From NCBI RefSeq assembly GCF_003202035.1, contig NZ_QJKC01000018.1:1-64000 (forward strand): DNA of 64,000 nucleotides. Direction: 5' to 3'. The stretch comes from Aquitalea magnusonii (GTDB taxonomy: Bacteria; Pseudomonadota; Gammaproteobacteria; Burkholderiales; Chromobacteriaceae). Below are positions 1-8,804 of this stretch, one piece after another; the stretch's first letter is position 1, and each line of letters opens with the position of its first letter. Under the pieces are notes generated by a model that saw only the letters and a program-made list of their open reading frames with translations, was not told the DNA's origin and ran no database searches. The translations under genes and the position numbers were made by a program.

Positions 1-120
1 AATCGTGCTGGGAGCCCGGTGCAATGCCTTTGCAATGGCCCTGGCACTCTCTCCCTGCTGTTTCATTGCCATGATGAACCCGCGTTCTTCGGCACTGAGG
101 TGCTCATAAGTTCTTTGCAT
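1..120 (-). CDS. IS30 family transposase, N-terminal fragment (partial at window edge)
   Basis: Forty codons are visible, starting at an ATG at 120. The translation begins MQRTYEHLSAEERGFI and continues with a helix-turn-helix of the type AIAKALHRAPSTI. This matches the N-terminal DNA-binding domain of IS30-family transposases (LSxxER, then RxIAxxLxRxxSTI). The catalytic DDE domain lies outside the window, so I cannot tell whether the gene is intact. Confidence 0.8.
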   Translation of the reverse strand, partial: MQRTYEHLSAEERGFIMAMKQQGESARAIAKALHRAPSTI

Positions 121-159
121 GCAACAACTTAACCTTTAATTGGTTGGTGTTGCACTTAG
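1..159 (-). mobile_element. IS30-family insertion sequence, one end (partial)
   Basis: The element runs off the left edge of the window. It contains the N-terminus of an IS30-type transposase and, outside the start codon, an AT-rich end containing GGTGTTGCACTT that I take as the terminal inverted repeat. The outer boundary is set at about 159 because the next bases (GCTCTTGAAACCGCC) also occur inside a dispersed repeat at about 30779, so they belong to the host side. The exact end and any target-site duplication cannot be read without the other end. Confidence 0.6.
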
Positions 160-300
160 CTCTTGAAACCGCCGTACTTTCTTTTTTGGCGAAGCAAAAG
201 AAAGTACCTCGCCGGCGGGGCGAGACCCGCGAAGTTGTATTTGTCTTTGCTTTTCGATGGTTTTCTTGATGCACAAAGGACAAACATCCGCTCACGCGGA
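160..300 (-). repeat. Dispersed intergenic repeat, reverse-oriented partial copy
   Basis: This stretch has no gene. Read on the minus strand it contains CTTCGCGGGTCTCGCC, the hairpin CTCGCC-N5-GGCGAG and GAGGTACTTT followed by TTTTGCTTCGCC. The same string lies at about 36773-36830 on the plus strand. A palindrome ATCCGC-tcac-GCGGAT at about 288-301 matches the tail hairpins of the copies at 30.6, 36.7 and 37.3 kb. The IS30 end appears to sit inside this repeat. Confidence 0.6.
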
Positions 301-352
301 TGATAAGAACACCTGTCGGAGCTGCCATAGGCTGCACACCCGCCTCCCCAGC

Positions 353-380
353 AAAAAGCCCCGACCAGAGCCAGGGCTTT
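353..380 (-). terminator. Rho-independent terminator of choX
   Basis: On the minus strand AAAGCCC pairs with GGGCTTT around a loop, followed by more T residues. It lies about 20 bases after the choX stop codon. Confidence 0.7.
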
Positions 381-402
381 CAAAGGTGCGCTACCGATTA
401 AA

Positions 403-1341
403 TCAGTGACCCAGTGCCTTGTTCACCGCAGCCAGGCCAGGCTTGCCATCCAGCGTGGTGACACCAGCCAGCCAGGTTTTCAGGATGTCCGGGTTCTTCT
501 TCAGGTAATCACGCGCAGCGGTTTCCGGCTTCACCTTGTCCATGATCGGACCCATCACGCGGTTTTCGATGCTGGTGGTGAAGTGCAGGTTATGCAGCAG
601 CTTGCCCACATTCGGACAGCGGGTTTCGTAATCCGGGCTGATGGCGGTGAACACCTTGGCTTCACCCAGGTTGGGGCCGAATACATCGTCGCCGCCGGTC
701 AGGTAGGCCATCTTGTATTTCACGTTCATCGGGTGCGGTTCCCAGCCCAGGAACACCACCCACTTTTTCTGGCGGATGGAGCGTTCCACTTCGGCCAGCA
801 TGCCGGCCTCACTGGATTCCACCATCTTGAAACCAGCCAGGTTGAACTGGTTTTTCTTGATCATGCCGTCGATCAGCAGATTGCCGTCATTACCCGGTTC
901 GATGCCGTAGATCTTGCCATCCAGCTTGTCCTTGAACTTGGCAATGTCCTTGAAATCCTTCAGGCCACCGGCAGCCACGTAGTCCGGCACTGCCAGCGTG
1001 TACTTGGCGCCCACCAGGTTGGGGGTATCCAGCACCTTGATCTGGCCGGCCTTGACGAAGGGCTCGATCACCGGGGTCATGGACGGGTTCCAGTAGCCCA
1101 GAAACACGTCGATCTGCTTGCTCTTGATGCCGGAAAAGGTAATGGGCACCGAGGCAATGGTGGTGGTCGGCTTGTAGCCCAGGCCTTCCAGCACCACGCT
1201 GGCCATGCCGGTGGTGGCGGCGATATCGGTCCAGCCGACATCGGCGAAACGGACATTGCGGCATTGCGCCGGGTCATTGGCCAGCGCACTGCCACAGGCA
1301 GCCAGCAAGAGCGAACCCAGCATCAGCTTGCGAATTTTCAT
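403..1341 (-). CDS. choX: Choline/betaine ABC transporter substrate-binding protein
   Basis: A 312-aa periplasmic binding protein that delivers choline (or related quaternary amines) to the ChoVW importer. It has a signal peptide (MKIRKLMLGSLLLAACGSALA) and the OpuAC-type fold. The N-terminal segment VRFADVGWTDIAATTG and the stretch VFLGYWNPSM are characteristic of the ChoX/CbcX choline-binding subfamily, where Trp and Tyr residues form the quaternary-ammonium cage. It is separated from choVW by gbdR and a terminator, so it is probably its own transcription unit; a terminator follows its stop. Choline as preferred ligand is inferred from subfamily resemblance and from the neighbouring choline catabolism genes. 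Confidence 0.85.
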   Translation of the reverse strand: MKIRKLMLGSLLLAACGSALANDPAQCRNVRFADVGWTDIAATTGMASVVLEGLGYKPTTTIASVPITFSGIKSKQIDVFLGYWNPSMTPVIEPFVKAGQIKVLDTPNLVGAKYTLAVPDYVAAGGLKDFKDIAKFKDKLDGKIYGIEPGNDGNLLIDGMIKKNQFNLAGFKMVESSEAGMLAEVERSIRQKKWVVFLGWEPHPMNVKYKMAYLTGGDDVFGPNLGEAKVFTAISPDYETRCPNVGKLLHNLHFTTSIENRVMGPIMDKVKPETAARDYLKKNPDILKTWLAGVTTLDGKPGLAAVNKALGH

Positions 1342-1519
1342 TACACCACTCCCGTATAAATGTTTTGATCAACCCGGTGACAGGATTGCCGTGCCAACAC
1401 AAGGGTGTTGGTCGCGGAGAACAGGTGGAAAACCAAGGTCTTACACAGGGTCAAGATTGCCATGTGCGACAAGGACTAGTTGCGCCAGCACGACCGCCAC
1501 TTGCATCAATGCGCCGTAG

Positions 1520-1555
1520 AAAAAAAACCAGCCCTGCAAGGAGTAACAGAGCTGG
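1520..1555 (-). terminator. Rho-independent terminator after gbdR
   Basis: On the minus strand CCAGCTCTG pairs with CAGGGCTGG (one G-T pair) and is followed by eight T residues. It separates gbdR from choX. Confidence 0.85.
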
Positions 1556-1592
1556 CTGTGCGCACAAGCTGCCGGTTTTGCCGCCCGGCGGC

Positions 1593-2579
1593 TCAGGCAA
1601 TGACGGCGGAGTCCACCAGATACTGCTGGCGCTCGCGGCTGGGCGGGTAGCCGAACAGGCCGCGGTAGGATTTGGAAAAGTGCGAGGACGACAGGAAACC
1701 ACAGGCCACGGTGACTTCCATCACGCTCATATTGGTTTGCAGCAACAGCTCGCGCGCGCGGCGCAGGCGCAGGTCCAGGTAGTACTGCGCCGGGGTGGTG
1801 TTGAGATAACGCTTGAACAGGCGCTCCAGGTGACGCAGCGACACGCCCAGTTCATCCGCCAGATTCTCTAGCGAGCGCGGGTTTTCGATATTGCTTTCCA
1901 TCGACAGCGCAGCGTCCACCAGCGTTTCGTGGCCGGTGCCGATACGCGCCAGCAGCGGAATGTGCTGGCGGTCGCCATTGTCGCGCAGGCGGTCGACGAT
2001 GAACTGCTCGGACACGTCCGCCGCCAGGCTCTTGCCGCCCTTGTGGCGGATCAGGTGACACATGAAGTCCAGCGGCGCGGTGCCGCCACTACAGGTAAAG
2101 CGGTCGCGGTCCAGCACGAACAGATCGGAAGTGAACTTGGTTTTGGGGAATTCCTCGCTGATGGACAGCAGGTTTTCCCAGTGGATGGCACAGCGGTAGC
2201 CATTGAGCACCCCGGCCTTGGCCAGGGCGAAGGTGCCGGTGCAGATGGCACCCAGCGGCACACCCTGGGCGGCAAAACGGCGGATGACGGAAATGGTTTT
2301 GTCGTCCACCGCTTCGCGCACCTGCCAACCGCCACAGACAATCAGCATGTCGTATTGCTGCGGGGCTTCGGGTGCGGTGATGGGAGAGAGTTCCAGACCA
2401 TTGCTGGCGGCGACCGGCTGGCCATCGGCCGACAGCAGGCTCCAGCGATACAACTTCTTGCGTGACAGATAATTGGCCATGCGCAGCGGCTCCACGGCAT
2501 TGGAGAAGGCGATCATGGAAAATCTGTCGAGCAAGAGGAAACCAATATGCGACAACGATGCGATTTGTTGCGGACCCAT
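1593..2579 (-). CDS. gbdR: GbdR-type AraC family transcriptional regulator of betaine catabolism
   Basis: A 328-aa regulator with an N-terminal DJ-1/PfpI (GATase1-like) domain (IGFLLLDRF ... LGAICTGTFALAKAGVLNG) and a C-terminal AraC double helix-turn-helix (LADELGVSLRHLERLFKRYL ... VACGFLSSSHFSKSYRGLFGYPP). This is the architecture of GbdR, which in Pseudomonas activates betaine, dimethylglycine and sarcosine catabolic genes. I chose the ATG at 2579 (MGPQQIASL) because GAGG lies just upstream; the longer frame has an unlikely N-terminus. It follows choW on the same strand, so it is probably cotranscribed with the transporter, which would couple uptake and sensing. Confidence 0.88.
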   Translation of the reverse strand: MGPQQIASLSHIGFLLLDRFSMIAFSNAVEPLRMANYLSRKKLYRWSLLSADGQPVAASNGLELSPITAPEAPQQYDMLIVCGGWQVREAVDDKTISVIRRFAAQGVPLGAICTGTFALAKAGVLNGYRCAIHWENLLSISEEFPKTKFTSDLFVLDRDRFTCSGGTAPLDFMCHLIRHKGGKSLAADVSEQFIVDRLRDNGDRQHIPLLARIGTGHETLVDAALSMESNIENPRSLENLADELGVSLRHLERLFKRYLNTTPAQYYLDLRLRRARELLLQTNMSVMEVTVACGFLSSSHFSKSYRGLFGYPPSRERQQYLVDSAVIA

Positions 2580-2671
2580 GGTGACCTCGGCATGTGATGT
2601 GTGTTGATCTGTTTTTGTATGAAGGTGGCCGCAGCGGTGTGGCCGCGGCCCGGCGGGTGGCTCAACTGCCA

Positions 2672-3538
2672 CTAGCTGCCCTGCTCGGCCGCCCGTGTGG
2701 TGGGCGTATGGCCGAAACTCTCGGTAATGCGGTCCAGGATGATGGCAAGCAACACCACCGCCAGGCCGCTTTCAAAACCCAGGCCCACATCCAGCCGCTG
2801 GATACTGGCCAGTACGTCGTTGCCCAGGCCGCCCGCTCCCACCATGGAGGCAATGATCACCATGGACAGCGCCATCATGATGGTCTGGTTGACCCCGGCC
2901 ATGATGGAGGGCAGCGCGATGGGCAGCTGCACCTTGAACAAGAGCTGCCAGGAGGTACAGCCAAAGGCATGGCCGGCTTCCACCTGCTCCTTGTTCACCA
3001 TGCGGATGCCCAGGCTGGTCAGGCGCACGGCCGGCGGTACGGCAAACACCACGGTGGCCAGAATCCCCGGCACCCGGCCCAGGCCAAAGAACATGGCGGC
3101 CGGAATCAGGTAGACAAAGGCCGGCATGGTCTGCATGAAGTCCAGTACCGGGCGTACCAGCATGCCCACCAGCTTGTTGCGCGCACACCAGATCCCCACC
3201 GGCACCCCCAGCAGCAGGCTGACACAGGTGGCGGACAGGGTCAGCGCCAGCGTGGCGATGGTCTGGCCCCAGAAGCCGGTGGCCCAGATCAGGCCCAGTG
3301 CGGCACAGACAAACAGCGCGAACTTCCAGCCCAGCCGCCAGAAACCGACGGCGGCGAAAATCGCCCCCATCACCAGCGGCGGAATGCCCAGCAACAGGAA
3401 TTCCACCATGGTGGCAAACCAGTCGATGGTGTTGCCGATGGCGTCGAAGGCCCCGGCGTTGTGGTCCAGCATGAAATGAATGACCTTGTTGACCCAGTCG
3501 CCAATCGGCAACATGTCTTGCGTGCTGATATCAGCCAT
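2672..3538 (-). CDS. choW: Choline ABC transporter, permease subunit
   Basis: A 288-aa inner-membrane permease of the ProW/OpuAB class. It has about six or seven hydrophobic segments and the EAA-type cytoplasmic loop (EAGHAFGCTSWQLLFKVQLPIALPSIMAG) that docks on the ATPase. AAGGAG precedes the ATG. The gene lies 73 bp downstream of choV and 92 bp upstream of gbdR on the same strand, giving a choV-choW-gbdR unit. Together with ChoV and the periplasmic ChoX it should import choline or glycine betaine. Confidence 0.88.
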   Translation of the reverse strand: MADISTQDMLPIGDWVNKVIHFMLDHNAGAFDAIGNTIDWFATMVEFLLLGIPPLVMGAIFAAVGFWRLGWKFALFVCAALGLIWATGFWGQTIATLALTLSATCVSLLLGVPVGIWCARNKLVGMLVRPVLDFMQTMPAFVYLIPAAMFFGLGRVPGILATVVFAVPPAVRLTSLGIRMVNKEQVEAGHAFGCTSWQLLFKVQLPIALPSIMAGVNQTIMMALSMVIIASMVGAGGLGNDVLASIQRLDVGLGFESGLAVVLLAIILDRITESFGHTPTTRAAEQGS

Positions 3539-3611
3539 GACGGCGTACTCCTTCGCTGCGGCTCACACACCATCCCGGCACGGGGATGGCAGGGTGCGCC
3601 TGTTGTCCTGT

Positions 3612-4661
3612 TCAGTGGGTGGCGGTGCTTTGCAGGCGGTGCTGGGAAATCTTGCTCAGCACGCTGCTGGGCGTGATCAGCCCCAGGCACTGGCCCTGAT
3701 CGTCGCGTACCTGCAAGGGTTCGCTCTGCCCCAGCAGCTGTTGCAACACATCAGGCAGGCTGCAGGACGGCGGCACATGCAGGCCGGGCCGGCCGGCGTG
3801 CGGCGGATTGGCCACTTCGATCAGGTCCTTGGCTTGCAGGTAGCGCGAGGTGTCCACGCTCTTGAAGAAGTTGCGCACGTAGTCGTCGGCCGGGTTTTCG
3901 ATGATTTGCTGCGGCGTGCCCACCTGCACCAGGCGGCCGCCTTCCATGATGGCGATGCGGGTGCCGATGCGCAGGGCCTCTTCCAGATCATGCGACACAA
4001 AGAAAATGGTGCGGCGCTGTTCGCGCTGCAGGTCGAGCAGGATGTCCTGCATTTCCGCCCGTTTGAGCGGATCCAGCGCCGAAAACGCCTCGTCCATCAG
4101 CATCAGCGAGGGGTTGACCGCCAGTGCACGCACCAGGCCCACCCGCTGCTGCATGCCGCCGGACAACTCGTGCGGATACTTGTGGGCAAACGGGGCCAGG
4201 CCCACTTGCTCCAGCACCTCCATGCCACGCGCTTCGCGGGTTTTGCGGTCCACGCCGGAAATCTCCAGGCCGAAAGCCGCGTTGTCCAGCACCGAGCGGT
4301 GCGGCATCAGGGCAAAGCTCTGGAACACCATGCTCATGTCGCGGCGGCGCAGTTCCACCAGTTGCTTGTAATTGAACTTGGTGATGTCCTGGCCATCCAG
4401 GATGATCTGGCCGTCGGTCGGGTCCATCAGGCGGTTGATCAGGCGGATCAGGGTGGACTTGCCGGAGCCGGACAGGCCCATCAGCACGAAGATCTCGCCC
4501 TCTTCCACTGCAAACGACACGTCGTTGACCCCCACGACGCTGCCGGTTTTCTTGAAAATATCATCCTTGTGCTCGCCGGACTTCAGCATGCGCATGACGT
4601 CCGCGGACTTCCCTCCGAATACCTTGTAGAGGTTCTTCACCACTATCTTGGCCGACTGCAT
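3612..4661 (-). CDS. choV: Choline ABC transporter, ATP-binding subunit
   Basis: A 349-aa ABC ATPase of the ProV/OpuAA family. Walker A is GLSGSGKST, the signature is LSGGMQQRVGLVRAL, Walker B is LMLMDEAFSALD and the H-loop is VSHDLEEA. The C-terminal ~100 residues correspond to the CBS-like region of ProV, but only a short version is present. The start is taken at ATG 4661 (MQSAKIVV) because GGAG sits just upstream; a longer frame starts at 4778. It is the first gene of the choVW-gbdR unit. Confidence 0.88.
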   Translation of the reverse strand: MQSAKIVVKNLYKVFGGKSADVMRMLKSGEHKDDIFKKTGSVVGVNDVSFAVEEGEIFVLMGLSGSGKSTLIRLINRLMDPTDGQIILDGQDITKFNYKQLVELRRRDMSMVFQSFALMPHRSVLDNAAFGLEISGVDRKTREARGMEVLEQVGLAPFAHKYPHELSGGMQQRVGLVRALAVNPSLMLMDEAFSALDPLKRAEMQDILLDLQREQRRTIFFVSHDLEEALRIGTRIAIMEGGRLVQVGTPQQIIENPADDYVRNFFKSVDTSRYLQAKDLIEVANPPHAGRPGLHVPPSCSLPDVLQQLLGQSEPLQVRDDQGQCLGLITPSSVLSKISQHRLQSTATH

Positions 4662-5344
4662 TGTCTCTTCTCCTTCGTAGCGATCGCACGCTGGCCCTGT
4701 CCTGCTGCCTGCTCCATTCACCGCTGTCCGGGGTACTGGAATCTTGTGCAACAGGAAGTCATCCATCGTGTCCGGCACGGCAGCGCTGCTGCCGGCCAGT
4801 ACTGTGGTCTACCCGGATGCGTCGTGCCTTGCTCCGGGCCATCTCATACATGCGTGCCAGGCTGGCCTGGCAGACCGGTGTGGGCCGCAGCGTGCTTGCT
4901 GCGCGCTGTCTGCGGCCCATCCGGCCTGTCGTCTATTCCCCATGGCCGTCACCCGTGCGACAGGTGCTGCCGCGAGCGGGTGCAACGCGGCAAGCAGATA
5001 CCTGGCAACAGCCAGCCGGGCATCTTTTGCGCAGCAGACGATTTCGAAGAATATTTAATGTAAATCAAGGCTCACCTTAGGGAGTTAGTGGTATTCAAAA
5101 TAACCGCATTCCGACATCAAGCTGTCTTGAAACGACATCAGGTCGAAAAATGACAATTCTTTATCCCCGCTAGCAAAATCAAGCCCTTGGCCGCCCACAG
5201 ATAGGCATCAAGTAGCGCTGATAGCTGTCGTAAAAAAACAGCAACATTGCTGTTTCCGCCAGCCGCCCGCCGGTGAATGGCACTGACGCAATGCAGCAAA
5301 TCGCCCGCCCAGAGCAGGCTGCGCAGCTAAAAGGTGATTAGCAA
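4662..5344. other. Intergenic region upstream of choV (no gene seen)
   Basis: About 680 bases without a convincing gene. The half next to choV is GC-rich and holds only shadow frames. The half from about 5040 is more AT-rich and contains the candidate GbdR site at 5112-5140. The choV promoter is probably in this AT-rich part, which would give a leader of several hundred bases; I could not assign -35/-10 boxes with confidence. Confidence 0.5.
5112..5140 (-). promoter_or_regulatory. Candidate GbdR operator upstream of choV
   Basis: The octamer CGACATCA occurs twice, at 5112-5119 and 5133-5140, spaced exactly 21 bp (two helical turns), as expected for an AraC-family direct repeat. Overlapping it, on the minus strand, is GTCG-TTTCAA-GACA (5123-5136), the same GTCG-N6-GACA pattern found upstream of soxB/purU, the dgc operon and betB. 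It is about 460 bp from the choV start, unusually far. Confidence 0.45.
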
Positions 5345-5379
5345 GAAAAATGCCTGCTATCGCAATGACAGACAGGCAT
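5345..5379 (-). terminator. Terminator after gbcB
   Basis: On the minus strand ATGCCTG pairs with CAGGCAT and is followed by TTTTTC. It lies about 50 bases after the gbcB stop and closes the dgc-etf-gbc unit. Confidence 0.6.
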
Positions 5380-5428
5380 CAAGGGAGCCACACGGCGGAC
5401 CTGCCGGGGGAGCAGGCCCAGGGGAAAA

Positions 5429-6538
5429 TCAACGATCCACCACCAGATCACTCAGTGGTTTACTACAGCACGGCAGGAAATAGCCCTGATCCACCTCGCG
5501 CTGGCGGATGCCACCTTCGTGCTGCATGTCCACCTTGCCTTCCAGCAATCTGGTCTTGCAGGTGCCGCACACGCCACGGGTGCAGGACGCCGGCAGGCGC
5601 ATGCCCTTGGCCAGCGCCGCCGCCAATACCGTTTGCCCAGGGGCGACTGACAAGTCATCCCCCATCTTGGCAAAGTGCACATTAAAGCCGCCGCCCTCGC
5701 AGCTGGCGGAGATTTCGTCTACGGCTGCATCCGGCGGCGCGGCATTCAGCTCGGCAAAATTGAAGCTCTCTTCGTGGTAGTGCTGCATGTCAAAACCACA
5801 GTCCTGCAGCAGCTGCCGTACCGAGGCCATATAGGGCGCCGGGCCGCAGCAGAACACCTGGCGCGCCATCAGGTCCGGCACCATGTGCAGCAGGCGCGCG
5901 GCGTCCAGCCGGCCGGTAAAGCCCGGCCATTCCGGCTCGCCCTGGCGGTTTTCACAGACAATGGCCTGGCTGAAGGTGGGATGGCTGCTGGCCAGCTGCG
6001 CCAGTTCCTTGCGGAAAATGATGTCGCGCGGCGAGCGCGCACTGTGGACAAACACGATGTCCGCGCCGCTGGCCAGGTCGGTCAGCGCCCGGCTCATCGA
6101 CATCAGCGGGGTGATGCCGCTACCGGCCGACAGGAACAGATACGGCGTGCTGGCATGGCGTACATAGGTGAATTCGCCGGACGGCCCCAGCACATCCAGC
6201 TGCATGCCGGGACGCAGGGTGTCATGCAACCAGCCGGACACCACGCCACCGGGTATGCGCTTGACGGTGATGCTGACCCGGTCTGGCCGCGTGGGGCTGG
6301 AGGACAGGGTGTAGCAGCGGTTGACGCTCTCCCCGTTGATGTCCAGCTCCAGCGTGATGAACTGGCCGGGCTGGTAATGAAAGCGGCGTGGCGGTTCGGC
6401 CCGGAACACAAAGGTTTTGACGTCGTGGGTTTCCTCACGCACCTGCACGCATTGCAGCGTGCTGTCTTCGCCCGGCTGCCACCACGGCAGGTCGGCGGCT
6501 TGCGGGTGGGTATCCGGATGTGTGTTGACGCTGCTCAT
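5429..6538 (-). CDS. gbcB: Glycine betaine demethylase, ferredoxin reductase subunit
   Basis: A 369-aa reductase that passes electrons from NAD(P)H to the Rieske oxygenase GbcA. The FNR-like half has the flavin motif RCYTLSSSP and the nucleotide motif GSGITP, followed by CCGPAPYM. The C-terminal ~90 residues are a plant-type [2Fe-2S] ferredoxin with ligands in SCTRGVCGTC and a further Cys in FLPCC. This fused reductase-ferredoxin order is that of GbcB/class IA-type partners. The gene is last in the row dgcA-dgcB-etfA-etfB-gbcA-gbcB; it is separated from gbcA by 172 bp that contain a strong stem-loop. Confidence 0.9.
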   Translation of the reverse strand: MSSVNTHPDTHPQAADLPWWQPGEDSTLQCVQVREETHDVKTFVFRAEPPRRFHYQPGQFITLELDINGESVNRCYTLSSSPTRPDRVSITVKRIPGGVVSGWLHDTLRPGMQLDVLGPSGEFTYVRHASTPYLFLSAGSGITPLMSMSRALTDLASGADIVFVHSARSPRDIIFRKELAQLASSHPTFSQAIVCENRQGEPEWPGFTGRLDAARLLHMVPDLMARQVFCCGPAPYMASVRQLLQDCGFDMQHYHEESFNFAELNAAPPDAAVDEISASCEGGGFNVHFAKMGDDLSVAPGQTVLAAALAKGMRLPASCTRGVCGTCKTRLLEGKVDMQHEGGIRQREVDQGYFLPCCSKPLSDLVVDR

Positions 6539-6597
6539 GGCGATTCCTTTGCTGACTGGCTGATCGCCCGTTGGCGGGCTGTTGCTGTAAGACCCGA

Positions 6598-6640
6598 TAA
6601 CAAAACCCCCGCGCCCCGGGTTCTCTACGCGGTTTTGTTA
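6598..6640 (-). other. Stem-loop between gbcA and gbcB
   Basis: TAACAAAACC and GGTTTTGTTA form a perfect 10-bp inverted repeat, and inner CCGCG/CGCGG can extend it. It lacks a clear T-run on the minus strand beyond the stem itself. It may be a partial terminator or an mRNA-stabilising structure that sets the GbcA:GbcB ratio. Confidence 0.6.
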
Positions 6641-6710
6641 GCGGTTCTATGAGTGGCAGGCCGCGCCAGGCAGCCCGCCGTTTGCTACAAGTCTGATGCA
6701 AATAACGGGA

Positions 6711-7976
6711 TCAACCCTGCTCCAGCCCAGCCCCCAGGCGGCCGATATACCAGTTGGTGAATTTCTCCACCAGCTCTTCGGTATACGGCGAATACGGGCC
6801 GGGGCGGTAGGCGCTGCTGTTGACGCCCACTTGCGACTCTTCCACCAGATGGCGGTCCTGGCCGTTGGTGGCATTCCATACGCGGGTGAGGTTGGCCACG
6901 TCGTAATCCACGCCTTCCACTGCGTCCTTGTGCACCAGCCACTTGGTGCGCACCAGGGTGGTGTCCGGAGTCAGCGGCAGCACGGTGAAGGTGACGATGT
7001 GGTCGGCCATGAAGTGGTGCCAGGAGTTGGGCTGCGTCCAGAAGGACAGGCCACCGGAGTCGGCATCCTTGATGTCGCCCAGCAGCTTCTTGCAGGCTGC
7101 GCCGGTGTCCATGGTTTGCGACTGGCCCTTGCGGTCCAGCGGCATGCGCATGGTGCGGAAGCCGGATACATCGGACAGCTTTTCGATTTCCGCCGACGGC
7201 AGGCCACAGGCCTCCCAGCGCGCATGGCTGTCCTTGACGATTTTTTCATAGTTGGCCAGGCCCGCGGCCAGTTCGGCCTTGGGCGCAAAGCCGTAGCTGT
7301 AGGCATACAGCGAGATGGTCAGCTCGGGATGGTTGCCGGTGCAGTGGTAGCACTCGCGGTTGTTTTCCATCGTCAGCTTCCAGTTGCCCGCCTCGATGAT
7401 GTCGATCTGGGCGGCCACCTTGGTGTTTTCAATCTGGTGCGGGGCGATATAGGGGCCCATCTGCTCCAGCATCTGGTCGATGTCGGCCGGCGGCTCGTCG
7501 GCCAGGCAGACAAACAGCAGGCCCTCCAGATTCTTCAGATGCACCGGTTTCAGGCTGTGATGCGACAGGTCGAAGCCTTCGGGCATGTGGTCGGCAAAAA
7601 TCAGCTTGCCGGCCAGGTTGTAGGTCCACTGGTGATAAGGACAGACCAGATTGCCCACCGAACCTTTTTCATCGGCGCACAGGCGCGAGCCACGGTGGCG
7701 GCAGACATTGTGGAAAGCCTTGATCTGCATGTCGTCGTCACGCAGGATCAGGATGGGTTCCTTGCCGATTTCCACGGTGACATAGTCGCCCGGTTCGGGG
7801 ATTTCCGCCGCCACCGCCACATAGATCCAGTGACGCTGGAAGATGTATTTGAGGTCGGCCTCGAACACTTCCTGCGAATTGTAAAACGGCGCTTCCAGGC
7901 TGTGGCCCGGCTGGCGGCGGGCGACCAGCTCGCGCAGTTTGTGCACCGGCTGGAAGGTAATGGCGCTTTCTTGCAT
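6711..7976 (-). CDS. gbcA: Glycine betaine demethylase, Rieske oxygenase subunit
   Basis: A 421-aa Rieske non-heme iron oxygenase that demethylates glycine betaine to dimethylglycine with release of formaldehyde. The Rieske [2Fe-2S] ligands are in CRHRG and CPYHQWTY, and the mononuclear iron site is in NNRECYHCTGNHPEL. It resembles GbcA of Pseudomonas throughout. I place the start at ATG 7976 (MQESAITF) because GGAG lies nine bases upstream; ATGs at 7985 and 8009 are in frame but badly spaced. It partners GbcB just downstream. Electron-transfer flavoprotein genes lie immediately upstream. Confidence 0.9.
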   Translation of the reverse strand: MQESAITFQPVHKLRELVARRQPGHSLEAPFYNSQEVFEADLKYIFQRHWIYVAVAAEIPEPGDYVTVEIGKEPILILRDDDMQIKAFHNVCRHRGSRLCADEKGSVGNLVCPYHQWTYNLAGKLIFADHMPEGFDLSHHSLKPVHLKNLEGLLFVCLADEPPADIDQMLEQMGPYIAPHQIENTKVAAQIDIIEAGNWKLTMENNRECYHCTGNHPELTISLYAYSYGFAPKAELAAGLANYEKIVKDSHARWEACGLPSAEIEKLSDVSGFRTMRMPLDRKGQSQTMDTGAACKKLLGDIKDADSGGLSFWTQPNSWHHFMADHIVTFTVLPLTPDTTLVRTKWLVHKDAVEGVDYDVANLTRVWNATNGQDRHLVEESQVGVNSSAYRPGPYSPYTEELVEKFTNWYIGRLGAGLEQG

Positions 7977-8057
7977 TTCACTCATCTCCAAACAAGTCTT
8001 GGTTGGCATCCTGCTAGCCGGTGGGTGGGGTGCTGGTCGGATGCGGCGGGGTTGTTG

Positions 8058-8804
8058 TCAGAAATCGACGAGTTGATGTTGCCTGAGGTAATCCAGCACA
8101 ACTTGCGCTTTCTCGACAGAATCACCCTGTTTTACGACCACGCCGGCAGCCTTGGCATCGCCCCCGGCAATGGCACCTTGCATGCGGGCATGACCACTGA
8201 CCTTGCTGGCGGCCACCAGCGCGCGCGCACGGCGGGAAGGCTCCAGCACCACCGGGGCCAAAGCCGCGCCAGTAGCGGCTTTGCGGCGGATTTTCCCCTG
8301 TTGCAGCCGCGCATAACTCCAGCCCGGCGCAGTGGCGGCACGCGGGTTGACGCTGGCCACCAGCGGCAGGCTGGCCTGCAAGGTGCGCCGCACGCCCTTG
8401 GGCAGCGCCTGCACCGCCCGCCATTGCCGGTCGGATTTGGACAAGTCCAGCACATCCGGCAGCAAGGCTGCGCCCAGTTGCTCGGCCAATTGGTAAGGCA
8501 GCAGGCCGGAACCATCACCACCTCCGGAACGGGCACCACACAACACCATGTCGACACCCTGCAAGGCCGAGCCCAGCGCAGACAGCACATCGCTGTCCGG
8601 GCTCAGGTTCAGGCTGTGGATCGTGCCGGCACCGCGCGCCAGATAATCGGCCAGCGCGGCATCGTCGGCAGCACCGGCATACCAGACTTGCAGCTCACCG
8701 GGCAGGCGCTGTGCCAGGGCCAGGGCGGCCAGATCGGCCTCGCCGGCACAGGGACGGCCGCTGACCGGATGCACGGCGGGGGAAACCAGGACGGCTATTT
8801 TCAT
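8058..8804 (-). CDS. etfB: Electron transfer flavoprotein beta subunit-like protein
   Basis: A 248-aa protein of the EtfB/FixA family (AMP-binding alpha/beta domain). It starts MKIAVLVSPAVHP and contains the segments GARSGGGDGSGLLPYQLAEQ and ASVNPRAATAPGWSYARL that correspond to the usual EtfB core. Its ATG overlaps the etfA stop by 4 bp (8801-8804), so translation is probably coupled. It is placed between dgcB and gbcA, as in Pseudomonas, which suggests that the ETF takes electrons from dimethylglycine demethylation rather than from fatty acid oxidation. The sequence is divergent from general ETFs. Confidence 0.82.
   Translation of the reverse strand: MKIAVLVSPAVHPVSGRPCAGEADLAALALAQRLPGELQVWYAGAADDAALADYLARGAGTIHSLNLSPDSDVLSALGSALQGVDMVLCGARSGGGDGSGLLPYQLAEQLGAALLPDVLDLSKSDRQWRAVQALPKGVRRTLQASLPLVASVNPRAATAPGWSYARLQQGKIRRKAATGAALAPVVLEPSRRARALVAASKVSGHARMQGAIAGGDAKAAGVVVKQGDSVEKAQVVLDYLRQHQLVDF

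Noticed and set aside
1342-1450. A GbdR site upstream of choX
   Set aside because: The closest string, TGTT-CTCCG-CGAC on the minus strand, has one mismatch and a 5-base spacer, so it does not fit the pattern of the other four.
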